Notes under the pieces: generated by a model
Database searches by the model: none
Told to the model about the DNA's origin: nothing
What the model saw: only the letters and a program-made list of their open reading frames with translations
Shown here: piece by piece, positions 1 to 9,399 of the stretch
Layout of the letters: every line of letters begins with the position of its first letter
Position numbering within the stretch: position 1 is the stretch's first letter
Program-made: the position numbers and the translations under genes
From: Neovahlkampfia damariscottae
Taxonomy: Eukaryota; Heterolobosea; Selenaionea; Neovahlkampfiida; Neovahlkampfiidae
Length of the DNA stretch: 64,000 bases
NCBI GenBank assembly: GCA_016618085.1
Contig: JABLTG010000040.1
Coordinates: 54,418-118,417, forward strand
Direction: 5' to 3'

Positions 1-1
1 G

Positions 2-466
2 TATGGTGTCAATATCAATGACTATCCTCCAAAGATGAGAAATGAAATGTTGAAGTTATCAAAAGATTCTATATCAAAGCAAAACATATTACCAAAATTT
101 TTGAGATCAGCTGTTATTTCTCATCCAGTAAACTTAGGAAATCAACTTGTGGCATTTCAGTTTTATAAAGACTATTTGAAGAATTTTTATTCAAAATCAC
201 CAGATGAAGTACATGTTCATGAACAAACTTATCCGATATATAATCCATTTGCTCACACCCCAACTGAAATTTATTCAGCATTTTCTTTTGACGAACAAAA
301 TGTGGTTTCTGAAGATCCAGAGACTCATTCTTGCTCATATTGTCGGAAAGAATCAAAAAAATTGAAAAAATGCACAAGATGTAAATATGTCTCTTATTGC
401 TCAATTGAATGCCAAAAAAAACATTGGGATTCCCATAAATCACTGTGCAAAATGATCTCTCAATGA
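2..466 (+). CDS. MYND zinc-finger protein, C-terminal fragment (5' end outside window)
   Basis: The frame is open from base 2, so the gene starts left of the window. The last 45 residues form a MYND zinc finger: a CxxC pair (CSYC), a second pair (CTRC), then YCSIEC and a terminal HxxxC (HKSLC). MYND fingers bind short proline-rich peptides and occur in SMYD methyltransferases and adaptor proteins. The upstream part visible here has no recognisable domain. The stop is followed closely by AT-rich, AATAAA-like sequence, consistent with a short 3' UTR. The MYND call is firm; the full protein function is unknown because the N-terminus is missing. Confidence 0.8.
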   Translation, partial: YGVNINDYPPKMRNEMLKLSKDSISKQNILPKFLRSAVISHPVNLGNQLVAFQFYKDYLKNFYSKSPDEVHVHEQTYPIYNPFAHTPTEIYSAFSFDEQNVVSEDPETHSCSYCRKESKKLKKCTRCKYVSYCSIECQKKHWDSHKSLCKMISQ

Positions 467-582
467 AATTAAATTGAATAAATATTATTCGATTTCGTTT
501 ACTTTTCATATTCTTCTTTGTCAAGTTTCAAAAAATAAAATTAATTAAAATTTTAATTAATCTTAATTTTTTTTTTTTTGGA

Positions 583-934
583 TTATTCAACATTCATCAA
601 CGCTTCTAATTTGTTCAAGGAAGTTAAGTCTTCATGTTTTTGATCTAAAAAAGGTTTTGCTGTGTTAACAGTTAAAACTCTTCCACCTAATTCACTGTGA
701 ATATTATTAACGTTGTTTTTTTTTTTACCAGTTGTGCATGTTATCAATTGCTTCTTCAGCATCTTGAATCAGTTCAAATTCAATAATAGCAAATCCACGA
801 TTTTTTGTTGAGTTTGGTTCTAAAGGTAACTGTATCGATAATATTTCACCGAAAGTTAAAAAAAGTGAATGAAGTTGTTCTTGTTTTAATGTATCTTCAA
901 ATCCTCCGACATAAACAAATCTTTTTTGAGACAT
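583..934 (-). CDS. small RRM protein resembling the RRM of cyclophilin PPIE/CYP33
   Basis: Two exons (934-729 and 694-583) around a 34-nt GT..AG intron give 105 aa. It is one RNA-recognition motif: RNP2 is FVYVGGF near the start, RNP1 is NRGFAIIEF, and the helix-2 segment has EEAIDNM. The spacing and the segment after the intron (GGRVLTVNTAKP) closely resemble the RRM of the spliceosomal prolyl isomerase PPIE/CYP33. The isomerase domain is absent, because a stop follows about 25 residues after the RRM. A CCAAT box (coding strand) lies 23 bp before the ATG. RNA binding is likely; a spliceosomal role is inferred from the resemblance only. Confidence 0.75.
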
Positions 935-1343
935 TGTTGAATTGTTGTATCTTCTTATTGGCTAGTTTAATCTACAACAAAAAATTGCTTCAAAGTGCAA
1001 GTTTCAAAAAAAAAAAACGACAACAACAATTGGAAGAACAAACATGTTTTATCGTTTTTAACAACTTCAAAGGACAACAGAATAGTTGGTTTCATTTTTT
1101 GATGAATGTTCAAATTTTCGGAATCTCAAAAAACAAACAGAATGGAGTTTTATTGTATTAAATTTTGTATTTTTATTTAATTATTTTTTCAATTCCGAAC
1201 ACTCCGCTGATTGGGTAACTATATCCCATAATTTTTGAAGTTTTTTTTTTAACCAACGAAAATGATTTATAGAACCGCCTTTTTAACCCTACTTTCTTTC
1301 CATTCGCGTATTTTTTTTACACAAAAAGTACAAAGAATAAAAA
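935..1343. other. intergenic spacer upstream of RPB1
   Basis: 409 bp between the divergent RRM and RPB1 genes. It holds the CCAAT box of the RRM gene (957-961), an ATTGG at 1210-1214 that may serve RPB1, and several A or T runs. I see no gene. Confidence 0.6.
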
Positions 1344-4300
1344 ATGACGACGACAACAAATACCTATACCTTTTCTCAGGCAGAGACAAAGAAGATAGGT
1401 AAAATACAATTTGGTATTTTGTCACCAGAAACTATAAAAAATATGTCGGTTGTAGAAATTATACATTCAGAACATACAGAAAGAGGAAAAGCAAAAATTG
1501 GAGGAGTTTTAGATCCACACATGGGTTCTATTGAACCTTCAGTTAGTTGCTCAACTTGTTCTGCAAATATGCTTGAATGTAGTGGTCACTTTGGTCATAT
1601 AAATTTAGCTAAACCAATGTTTCACATTTCATTTTTAAACACAACTGTCAAAATTTTACAATGCGTTTGTTTATCATGTGGTGCTTTACTCACTGATAAA
1701 ACATCACATTTATGGGAAGAATCACAAAGATTACCACCGAAAGCGAGACTTCGTGCTGTACACCAACTTTGTAGAGGAGAAGGTGAATGTAAAGTTGAAG
1801 AAAGTGTTGATCAAAACCAAAACCAAGAAGAAATTTCAGAAGAACAACCAACAAAAACTGGAGGGTTCGGAGGTTGTGGTGCTTTCAAACCATCAATTAA
1901 AAGAGAAAAATTAAAAATCTTTGCTGAACATAAACCAAATCAAATTTTACAAGACAATACAGAAAGAAAATATGAACTTACAGCTGAAAAAGTTTTGGCT
2001 ATATTTAAAAAAATTAAGGACGAAGATATTTTGGCTATGGGATTTGATACGTTATACTCAAGACCAGAATGGATGGTTTTAACTGTTTTGCCTGTACCAC
2101 CACCATGTGTTCGTCCTTCAGTTGCTTTTGGTACTTCAGGCAGATCAGAAGATGATTTGACTTATAAAATTAGTGATATTATGAAAGCAAATAAAGCATT
2201 AGCGAATCAATCACTTAATGGTACAGCTGCTCATCAAATTTCTGATCAAATGGACCTTCTTCAATTTCATATTGCTACTTATGTTGATAATGAAATACCA
2301 GGACAAGCTAGAGCTGAACATTCTTCGGGTAGACCTATCAAAAGTATAAGACAACGTTTAAAAGGAAAAGATGGAAGAATTAGAGAAAATCTTATGGGTA
2401 AAAGAGTAGATTTCAGTGCAAGAACTGTAATTACACCAGATCCAAATCTTTCAATCGATCAAGTTGGAGTTCCAAGATCAGTTGCTCTTAATTTAACTTT
2501 TCCTGAAATTGTTACACCTTTTAACATTGATAAAATGCTTGAACTAATTAGAAATGGACCTAGAGAACATCCTGGAGCAAAGTATGTCATTAAAGAAGAT
2601 GGTGGAAGATTTAATCTTGGTATTGTTAAAAAACCAGAAGACATTCATTTAGAATTTGGACATATTGTTGAAAGACATATTCAAGATGGAGATGTTATTT
2701 TATTTAATCGTCAACCTTCATTACATAAAATGTCTATGATGGGTCATCATGTTAAAGTTATGCCTTATTCAACTTTTAGATTAAATTTATCTGTTACTTC
2801 ACCATATAACGCTGATTTTGATGGTGATGAAATGAATTTACATGTTCCACAATCATTACAAACAAAATCCGAACTTTTAAATTTAATGATGGTTTCAAAG
2901 AATATTATTTCACCACAAGCTAATAAACCAGTTATTGGTATCGTACAAGATTCACTTTTGGCTTGTTCAAAAATGACAAGAAGAGATGTTTTCTTAAGTA
3001 GAGATTTAATGATGAACATTCTTATGTGGGTCAAAGAGTTTGATGGAAAGATTGTTACACCTGCTATTTTAAAACCAAAAGTTTTATGGACTGGAAAACA
3101 ATTATTTTCAACTATTTTACCACTTGTCAATTTATCAAGATATTCAAGTGAATATGAAGATTATACAAGAAAAAAGAAAGGTGAAGGTTATGCTCCAGAC
3201 TATGATGAAGATTTATGTCCATTTGATACAAAAGTAATCATTGATAGAGGTGTTGTTTTATCAGGTATTTGTGATACAAAAACACTTGGAAAAGCAGCTG
3301 GAGGTTTAATTCATGTAATTATGCATGAATGGGGTTCAGAGCAAGCTAAAAACTTTATTGATAGAATTCAACAAATTGTAAACAATTGGTTAATTACAAT
3401 CGGTTTTAGTGTTGGTATTGCTGATACAATTGCTGATGAAGATACAATGAAAAACATTGAAGAAACTATCAAACAAGCTCAAGATAATGTTCAAACTGTT
3501 ATTAAAGATGCACAAGAAGGAAAATTAAACGTAAAACCTGGTACAACATTTCTTGAATCATTTGAAATGGAAGTTAATTATCATTTGAATAAAGCTCGTG
3601 ATGATGCAGGTAGTAGAGCTCAAAAAAGTCTTGTTAGAAATAATATTAAATCTATGGTATTGGCTGGTTCAAAAGGTTCATATATTAACATTTCACAAAT
3701 TATTGCTTGTGTTGGTCAACAAAATGTTGATGGAAAAAGAATTCCTTATGGTTTTAGAAATAGAACACTTCCTCATTTTACACAAGATGATCATGGTCCT
3801 GAAAGTAGAGGATTTGTTGCAAATTCATATCTTAGAGGATTAACACCACAAGAATTTTTCTTCCATTCTATGGGAGGAAGAGAAGGTCTCATTGATACAG
3901 CTGTTAAAACATCTGAAACTGGATATATTCAAAGAAGATTAATGAAAGCCATGGAAGATGTTACAGTTAGATATGATGGAACAGTTAGAGATGGATCTGG
4001 AAATATTATTCAATTTCTTTATGGAGAAGATGGTATGGATTCAACATTTCTTGAATTTCAAACATTTAACACAATTAAAATGGGTGATGAAGAATTTGAT
4101 AGAAGATATAAATATAAAATTAGTCAACATGGAGGTATGTTAAGTGGATTTGGAAAAGGATATTTACAACCTGAAATTATTGAAGATTTTAAAAAGAATC
4201 CAAAAAAATTATTAATTTTACAAGAAGAATATGATCAATTACAAGAAGATCGAAAATTTTTAAAACATTTTTCAAAAACTATTTTAAAACCTGGTGAAAC

Positions 4301-6617
4301 TAAATTTCCACAACCAGTTAATTTACAAAGATTAATTTTAAATGCACAAAAATCATTCAATATTGATTTAACAAAAAAATCAACTTTACATCCAATTGAT
4401 GTTATTCAAAAAGTTAAAGAAAAATGTAAAAAATTAATTATTATCAATGGAGAAGATGCATTATCAAAAGAAGCACAAAAAAATGCAACAATTTTAATAC
4501 ATTGTTTAATTAGATCAGTTTTATCTTCAAAAAGAGTTATTCAAGAATTTAAATTAGATAAACATGCATTTGAATTAGTTTTAGGTGAAATTGAATCAAA
4601 ATTTTTACGTGCACTTGTTACAGCAGGAGAATCAGTTGGTGCATTAGGTGCTCAATCAATTGGAGAACCTGCAACACAAATGACATTAAATACTTTTCAT
4701 TTTGCTGGTGTTGGTTCAAAAAATGTTACACTTGGTGTTCCACGTTTAAAAGAATTAATTAATGTTGCTGCAACAAACAAAACACCTTCTTTAACAATTT
4801 ATTTAGAAGATAATATTAAATTTGATTCTGAAATTGCAGAAAAGAAAATGCCATTTTTATTAGAACATACATTTTTAGGTAAAATGACAGATACATCAAG
4901 TATTTTTTATGATCCAGATCCAGAAAATACATTAATTGAACAAGATGAAGAATTTGTTCAAGAATATTTTGAAATGCCAGGTGTTGAAAAAAATAATTTA
5001 TCACCATGGTTACTTCGTTTAGAAATTAATAGAAAAATGAAAGGAAAAGATATTACAATGGAACAAATTGCAGAAAAAATTGAAAAAGATTTTGATGGAA
5101 TTTTAATTTGTATTCCAACAAATGAAAATGCAAAACAATTAGTTTTACAAATAAGATTAAAAGAAACTGATGAATCAAAAGAATTTTCATTTGCAAATAA
5201 AGGATTAGAATATTTAAGAGCAATTGAAGATCATTTATTAAATAAAATGGAATTAAGAGGTATTCCAGGAATTAAAAAAGTTTCAGTTGATAAAAATAAA
5301 CAAACAAATGAATATGTTTTATTAACTGAAGGAATTAATCTTGAAGAAGTTTTAACTGTTCAAGGTGTTGATTCAAAATATACAACTTCAAATAATATAA
5401 CTGAAATTTATAGAGTTTTAGGTATTGAAGCTTGTAGAGCTGCATTATTAAAAGAACTCAGAAATGTTATTGAATTTGATGGTTCTTATGTTAATTATCG
5501 TCATTTAGCTACTTTATGTGATGTTATGACTCAACGTGGAAGTTTAATGGCTATTACAAGACATGGTGTTGGAAGAGCTGATGCAGGACCTTTAATGAGA
5601 TGTTCATTTGAAGAAACTGTTGAAATTTTAATGGAAGCTGGTATATTTGCAGAACAAGATCCTATTAAAGGTATTTCTGCAAATGTTATGGTTGGTCAAT
5701 TATCTTCAATGGGAACAGGTTGTTTTGATATTGTTTTAGATGAATCAATGTTAAAAAATGCAGTTGATATTCGTTTAGAACCTGTAAATGAATATGATGG
5801 AACAATGTATGGTGGTGATACAGGAACACCTTATCATGAAGCAAATTATCCATATTCACCAATGACACCAGGTACACCTGGAACACCTTATGAATCAGGT
5901 CAATTCTCACCATTGGTATCAAGTCCAGAAAGTGGTTTTAGTCCTTATCAAAAGACACCATTTCAACAAACTTCATTATATTCAAATCAACCAACTTCAC
6001 CTGGTAATTACTCACCTAGTTCACCTGGATATACAAGTCCAATGTATTCACCAGGACCAACAAGTCCTTCAGGTAGTTATTCACCAAGTTCACCTGGTTA
6101 TTCACCAACATCACCTGGTTATTCACCAACAAGTCCTGGATATTCACCTACTTCACCTGGATACTCTCCAACAAGTCCAAGTTATTCACCAACTAGTCCT
6201 TCATATTCACCAACTTCTCCAAGTTATTCACCAACAAGTCCAAGTTATTCACCTACATCACCAAGTTATTCACCAACTAGTCCAAGTTATTCACCAACAA
6301 GTCCAAGTTATTCACCAACTTCACCTTCATATTCACCTACATCACCAAGTTATTCACCAACATCACCTTCATATTCAAATAAAGGTAGTGTAGTAGGAGG
6401 ATCATCTGGAAGTTATTCACCTACATCACCAAGTTATTCACCGACTAGTCCAAGTTACTCACCAACAAGTCCAAGTTACAGTTATTCACCAAGCTCACCA
6501 AGTTATAAAAATGAAAAAGCGGCTAACGAGTTTGCATATTCACCTTCATCACCTTCATATACTCCTTCATCACCAACATATCTCAGTCAAAAACAAGATG
6601 AAGAAGATGAAAAATAA
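1344..6617 (+). CDS. RPB1: RNA polymerase II largest subunit
   Basis: A single uninterrupted frame of 1757 aa. It synthesises mRNA as the catalytic subunit of nuclear Pol II. Visible landmarks: the N-terminal clamp zinc site (CSTCSANMLECSGHFGH, about residue 69), the invariant magnesium-binding loop NADFDGDEMN near residue 490, the bridge-helix/trigger-loop block (GESVGALGAQSIGEPATQMT, near 1095), and a C-terminal domain from about residue 1490 to the end. The CTD has roughly twenty YSPTSPS/YSPTSPG-type heptads, preceded by degenerate repeats and broken once by a glycine/serine linker (NKGSVVGGSSGS). The acidic tail DEEDEK ends the protein. Length and order match canonical Rpb1. It is intronless although most neighbours have introns. 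Confidence 0.99.
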   Translation: MTTTTNTYTFSQAETKKIGKIQFGILSPETIKNMSVVEIIHSEHTERGKAKIGGVLDPHMGSIEPSVSCSTCSANMLECSGHFGHINLAKPMFHISFLNTTVKILQCVCLSCGALLTDKTSHLWEESQRLPPKARLRAVHQLCRGEGECKVEESVDQNQNQEEISEEQPTKTGGFGGCGAFKPSIKREKLKIFAEHKPNQILQDNTERKYELTAEKVLAIFKKIKDEDILAMGFDTLYSRPEWMVLTVLPVPPPCVRPSVAFGTSGRSEDDLTYKISDIMKANKALANQSLNGTAAHQISDQMDLLQFHIATYVDNEIPGQARAEHSSGRPIKSIRQRLKGKDGRIRENLMGKRVDFSARTVITPDPNLSIDQVGVPRSVALNLTFPEIVTPFNIDKMLELIRNGPREHPGAKYVIKEDGGRFNLGIVKKPEDIHLEFGHIVERHIQDGDVILFNRQPSLHKMSMMGHHVKVMPYSTFRLNLSVTSPYNADFDGDEMNLHVPQSLQTKSELLNLMMVSKNIISPQANKPVIGIVQDSLLACSKMTRRDVFLSRDLMMNILMWVKEFDGKIVTPAILKPKVLWTGKQLFSTILPLVNLSRYSSEYEDYTRKKKGEGYAPDYDEDLCPFDTKVIIDRGVVLSGICDTKTLGKAAGGLIHVIMHEWGSEQAKNFIDRIQQIVNNWLITIGFSVGIADTIADEDTMKNIEETIKQAQDNVQTVIKDAQEGKLNVKPGTTFLESFEMEVNYHLNKARDDAGSRAQKSLVRNNIKSMVLAGSKGSYINISQIIACVGQQNVDGKRIPYGFRNRTLPHFTQDDHGPESRGFVANSYLRGLTPQEFFFHSMGGREGLIDTAVKTSETGYIQRRLMKAMEDVTVRYDGTVRDGSGNIIQFLYGEDGMDSTFLEFQTFNTIKMGDEEFDRRYKYKISQHGGMLSGFGKGYLQPEIIEDFKKNPKKLLILQEEYDQLQEDRKFLKHFSKTILKPGETKFPQPVNLQRLILNAQKSFNIDLTKKSTLHPIDVIQKVKEKCKKLIIINGEDALSKEAQKNATILIHCLIRSVLSSKRVIQEFKLDKHAFELVLGEIESKFLRALVTAGESVGALGAQSIGEPATQMTLNTFHFAGVGSKNVTLGVPRLKELINVAATNKTPSLTIYLEDNIKFDSEIAEKKMPFLLEHTFLGKMTDTSSIFYDPDPENTLIEQDEEFVQEYFEMPGVEKNNLSPWLLRLEINRKMKGKDITMEQIAEKIEKDFDGILICIPTNENAKQLVLQIRLKETDESKEFSFANKGLEYLRAIEDHLLNKMELRGIPGIKKVSVDKNKQTNEYVLLTEGINLEEVLTVQGVDSKYTTSNNITEIYRVLGIEACRAALLKELRNVIEFDGSYVNYRHLATLCDVMTQRGSLMAITRHGVGRADAGPLMRCSFEETVEILMEAGIFAEQDPIKGISANVMVGQLSSMGTGCFDIVLDESMLKNAVDIRLEPVNEYDGTMYGGDTGTPYHEANYPYSPMTPGTPGTPYESGQFSPLVSSPESGFSPYQKTPFQQTSLYSNQPTSPGNYSPSSPGYTSPMYSPGPTSPSGSYSPSSPGYSPTSPGYSPTSPGYSPTSPGYSPTSPSYSPTSPSYSPTSPSYSPTSPSYSPTSPSYSPTSPSYSPTSPSYSPTSPSYSPTSPSYSPTSPSYSNKGSVVGGSSGSYSPTSPSYSPTSPSYSPTSPSYSYSPSSPSYKNEKAANEFAYSPSSPSYTPSSPTYLSQKQDEEDEK

Positions 6618-6674
6618 CTTTAATGAATAAAAAAAAAAAAAAAACAAAATAAAAGATTTTTTTTAAAAAAATTT

Positions 6675-7869
6675 TTAACTTTTATAAATTTGAGTTGCAG
6701 TAATACCTTTAACTGCGTAACCTGATTGTGAGTAAATATCAGTTGTTAATTGTGAAACATCTGGTAAAGGTGATTCTGTTGCAAATTGGACAGCTTCTTT
6801 GACTTCTTTTCTGATGTCTAATTCAATTGCTTTTAATTCTTCTTGTGTAGCAACTTTCTTTTCAATTAACTTTTGTTTTAAAAGTTGAATTGGGTCTTTA
6901 TTTGTACGAACATCTTTAACTTCTTCTCTTGTTCTGTAAGATGTACCTGGATCTGACATAGAATGACCATAGTAACGATAACTTGACATATGAAGAATAA
7001 TTGGTCCATTATTAACAGCCCAATCTTTTGCATAACGTGCTGCTGATCTAACTGCCATAACATCCATACCATCAACTAAAATTCCTGGAATATAATCTCC
7101 TCTTGAATAATAATCTTCAGATGCTGAACTTCTTTTTGTTGATGTACCCATACCATATTTATTATCTTCAACAACAAAAACGCATGGTAAATTCCATAAA
7201 GCAGCCATATTGTAACTTTCAAAAACTTGACCTTGATTTGATGCACCATCACCCATATAAGCCCATGAACAATTCTTTTTCTTTTGATATTTTAAAGCAT
7301 ATGCTAAACCAGCACCTACTGGTACTTGAGCACCAACAATACCATTTCCACCCCAAAAATTATTTTTTGCCATATACATATGCATTGAACCTCCTTTTCC
7401 TTTTGCACATCCTGTAGCTTTGCCCATTAATTCGGCTAATACTGATTTTGCTGTATCACCACGAAGAATTTGATGTCCATGGTCTCTATAAGCTGTAATA
7501 CAATGATCTTCATAATTGGATTCAGATTCAATTCCAACTAAAATAGCTTCTTCTCCAGCATATAAATGACAAAATCCTCTGATTTTTCTTTGTTTATATT
7601 CTGTTTCTGAAGCTAATTCAGTTCTACGGACTAATTCCATATAACGGAACATTTTTAAACATTCTTCTTTTGTTGTTACAACTTTATCAGATGGTTCTAA
7701 AAGTTAACAAAGTTTTTTTTTTTTTTTTACTTCCAAATTTTCCTTCAAATTTTTTTGGTGTGTGAATACGGAATTGTTTTTCTGTATCTACTTCAAATGT
7801 GAATTTTTTTTCAGTTGACATTAAACGATAGTTTGTATTTTTTGGTTTTATAACTTTGAGAGTTTTCAT
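6675..7869 (-). CDS. PDHA1: pyruvate dehydrogenase E1 component subunit alpha, mitochondrial
   Basis: Two exons (7869-7731, 7696-6675) with a 34-nt intron starting GTAAAA give 386 aa. E1-alpha binds thiamine diphosphate and decarboxylates pyruvate in the mitochondrial PDH complex. The ThDP motif is visible as MGDGASNQG followed by a conserved asparagine region, and the phosphorylation-loop region reads YRYYGHSMSDPGTSYR. The N-terminus is basic, with RLMST resembling a leader cleavage site. An upstream ATG at 8011 opens a different frame and is not used. A CCAAT box on the coding strand lies 64 bp before the ATG. Its presence argues against an anaerobic organism with only hydrogenosomes. Confidence 0.95.
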
Positions 7870-8172
7870 TTTTTAGTTCAAAATTAAAGTGAGTTTTTGG
7901 TGAAGAAAAAAATCGGTTACAAATTTTCTCTGATTGGTCAATTTTTTTAGCTGAAAGAGCACCAAGATTAACATGCATTAAACTACCAAATATCGCAGTA
8001 GTTTTCATCAATTCAACTATTTTTTCATCACATCTTTTGATTGGATAATTTCTATTGATTTTTCAAATCATTTTATAGTTTTATTATTCATACAGTGTTA
8101 ATTTAAATCCAAATCAAAAAGAATTTAATGATATACTCTCATTTGGATGAATCCCTTTTGCAAGATAACATT
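7870..8172. other. intergenic spacer with two ATTGG boxes
   Basis: About 300 bp between two minus-strand genes. It contains ATTGG at 7933-7937 and another near 8040, both of the type found before starts in this window. A 66-codon frame starting at 8011 runs through it but overlaps the PDH E1-alpha start in another frame and has no recognisable content. Confidence 0.5.
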
Positions 8173-9326
8173 TTATTCATTAACTTCTTCAATTTTAAAT
8201 AAATCAGTATTGATATCAATTTCATTTTTTACAGGGACAACAGGTTCCATAATTAATGATTCCTTTTCCATTTTTTTTTCATCTTTCCATAATTTTGTGA
8301 ATAAAAATAAAATGAAATGAATTGTTCCATAAATAACTAATACAAATGCATATTGCCATATGATACCTAAAACACCAACATCTTTAATTTCACCAATTTG
8401 AATATATTCAACAGATGGATAAATAACCATGAATATAATTGATATAGGAACAACAATAAAATGTGGGAGCATCATTTCTTTAATTGATTCTTTTAAACTA
8501 TTATCTGAGTTTATTGGATACCAATATGAAATTAACCATTTAGTGATGATAAAAAACAATCCTAAAAATACAAATAATCTATAACTCTTAACTGTTGTTT
8601 CATCAAAATCATGTACTAATTGATCTATTTGTTTTTGTGTTATTTTAAATGTTTTATCAATTAAATTTATTGTTAAATCAAAAAATTCATGTCTAAATTT
8701 TTCAGTTTTTTCTTTAATTTTTAACACTTTTTCTTTTGTATCTGATGTTGATATTTTTGATTCTTTTTCAACAAAATTTAAAATATTAGTAATTTCAATT
8801 GCTGTTTTATCCATTATTATTTTCCCTGAATTCTTTACTGTTTCTGATAATCTTTTAACTTGTAATCTCACAACATCAAGTGATTTTTGATGAACATCAT
8901 CAATTAAATTTTGAGTTTTACTTAAAGTATTTTGAAGTTCATCAGTTGCTTCTTTATTTAGATTCTTAACTTTTACTTCTATATTTTTTGTTTGTGATGA
9001 AACAACTTCATGAATTTTTTGTAAAGAAGTTTGAATTTTTTGAAGTGAAGTTGTCTTGATTTTTCCTCTTAAATCATTAACTCTGGCATGTATAGATGCT
9101 AAATTAGCACTTATAGTTTGTGTATAAAAAGAACCAACACCTTTCTGCCATACGTTAAAATTAATTCCATTGACTGATGAGACCCTCATTGATTTGGGTA
9201 TGAATGCTCTTCCAATACTTCTTGTTGCTCTTGAAATAAGTTAGTCAATGATTTTATATACCCTTTTGCTTCATTTGAACCAAATGAAATCAAGACGAAA
9301 AATAAAACAAGCAACCAATTGCTCAT
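8173..9326 (-). CDS. secreted/membrane coiled-coil protein with three C-terminal TM segments (paralogue A)
   Basis: A first exon of 65 bp (9326-9262) encodes a signal peptide (WLLVLFFVLISFGS) and joins through a 32-nt intron (9261-9230, with a TGACTAAC branch-like site) to 9229-8173; total 373 aa. After the signal peptide comes an amphipathic, heptad-like alpha-helical region of about 180 residues. Three hydrophobic segments follow (FVFLGLFFIITKWLIS, FIVVPISIIFMVIYP, YAFVLVIYGTIHFILFLF), then an acidic cytosolic tail. It has the same architecture as the divergent neighbour at 9400 and shares its promoter gap. No family recognised. A helical ectodomain tethered to the membrane is what can be seen; function unknown. 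Confidence 0.75.
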
Positions 9327-9363
9327 CTCTAATCTGGGATTTTGGAAATAAAATGACAATATG

Positions 9364-9368
9364 ATTGG
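9364..9368. promoter_or_regulatory. ATTGG/CCAAT box shared by divergent paralogues
   Basis: The only CCAAT-type element in the 73-bp gap between start codons 9326 (minus) and 9400 (plus): 37 bp from one and 31 bp from the other. One element probably drives both genes. Confidence 0.6.
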
Positions 9369-9399
9369 ATAATAATCAATTTTGGAACATCCGCAACAA

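Noticed and set aside
114-524. 136-codon minus-strand frame over the MYND gene
   Set aside because: Antisense to a real zinc-finger coding frame, with no recognisable domain.
5890-6393. Long frames in both strands over the RPB1 CTD region
   Set aside because: They are frame shadows of the repetitive YSPTSPS-coding sequence and have biased H/Q/L composition.
5900-6600. Tandem repeat in the RPB1 3' end as a microsatellite or mobile element
   Set aside because: It codes the CTD heptads in frame, with varied codons.
7811-8011. 66-codon frame starting with ATG at 8011, overlapping the PDH E1-alpha start
   Set aside because: It overlaps the E1-alpha N-terminus in another frame, contains the CCAAT box of that gene, and has no recognisable content.
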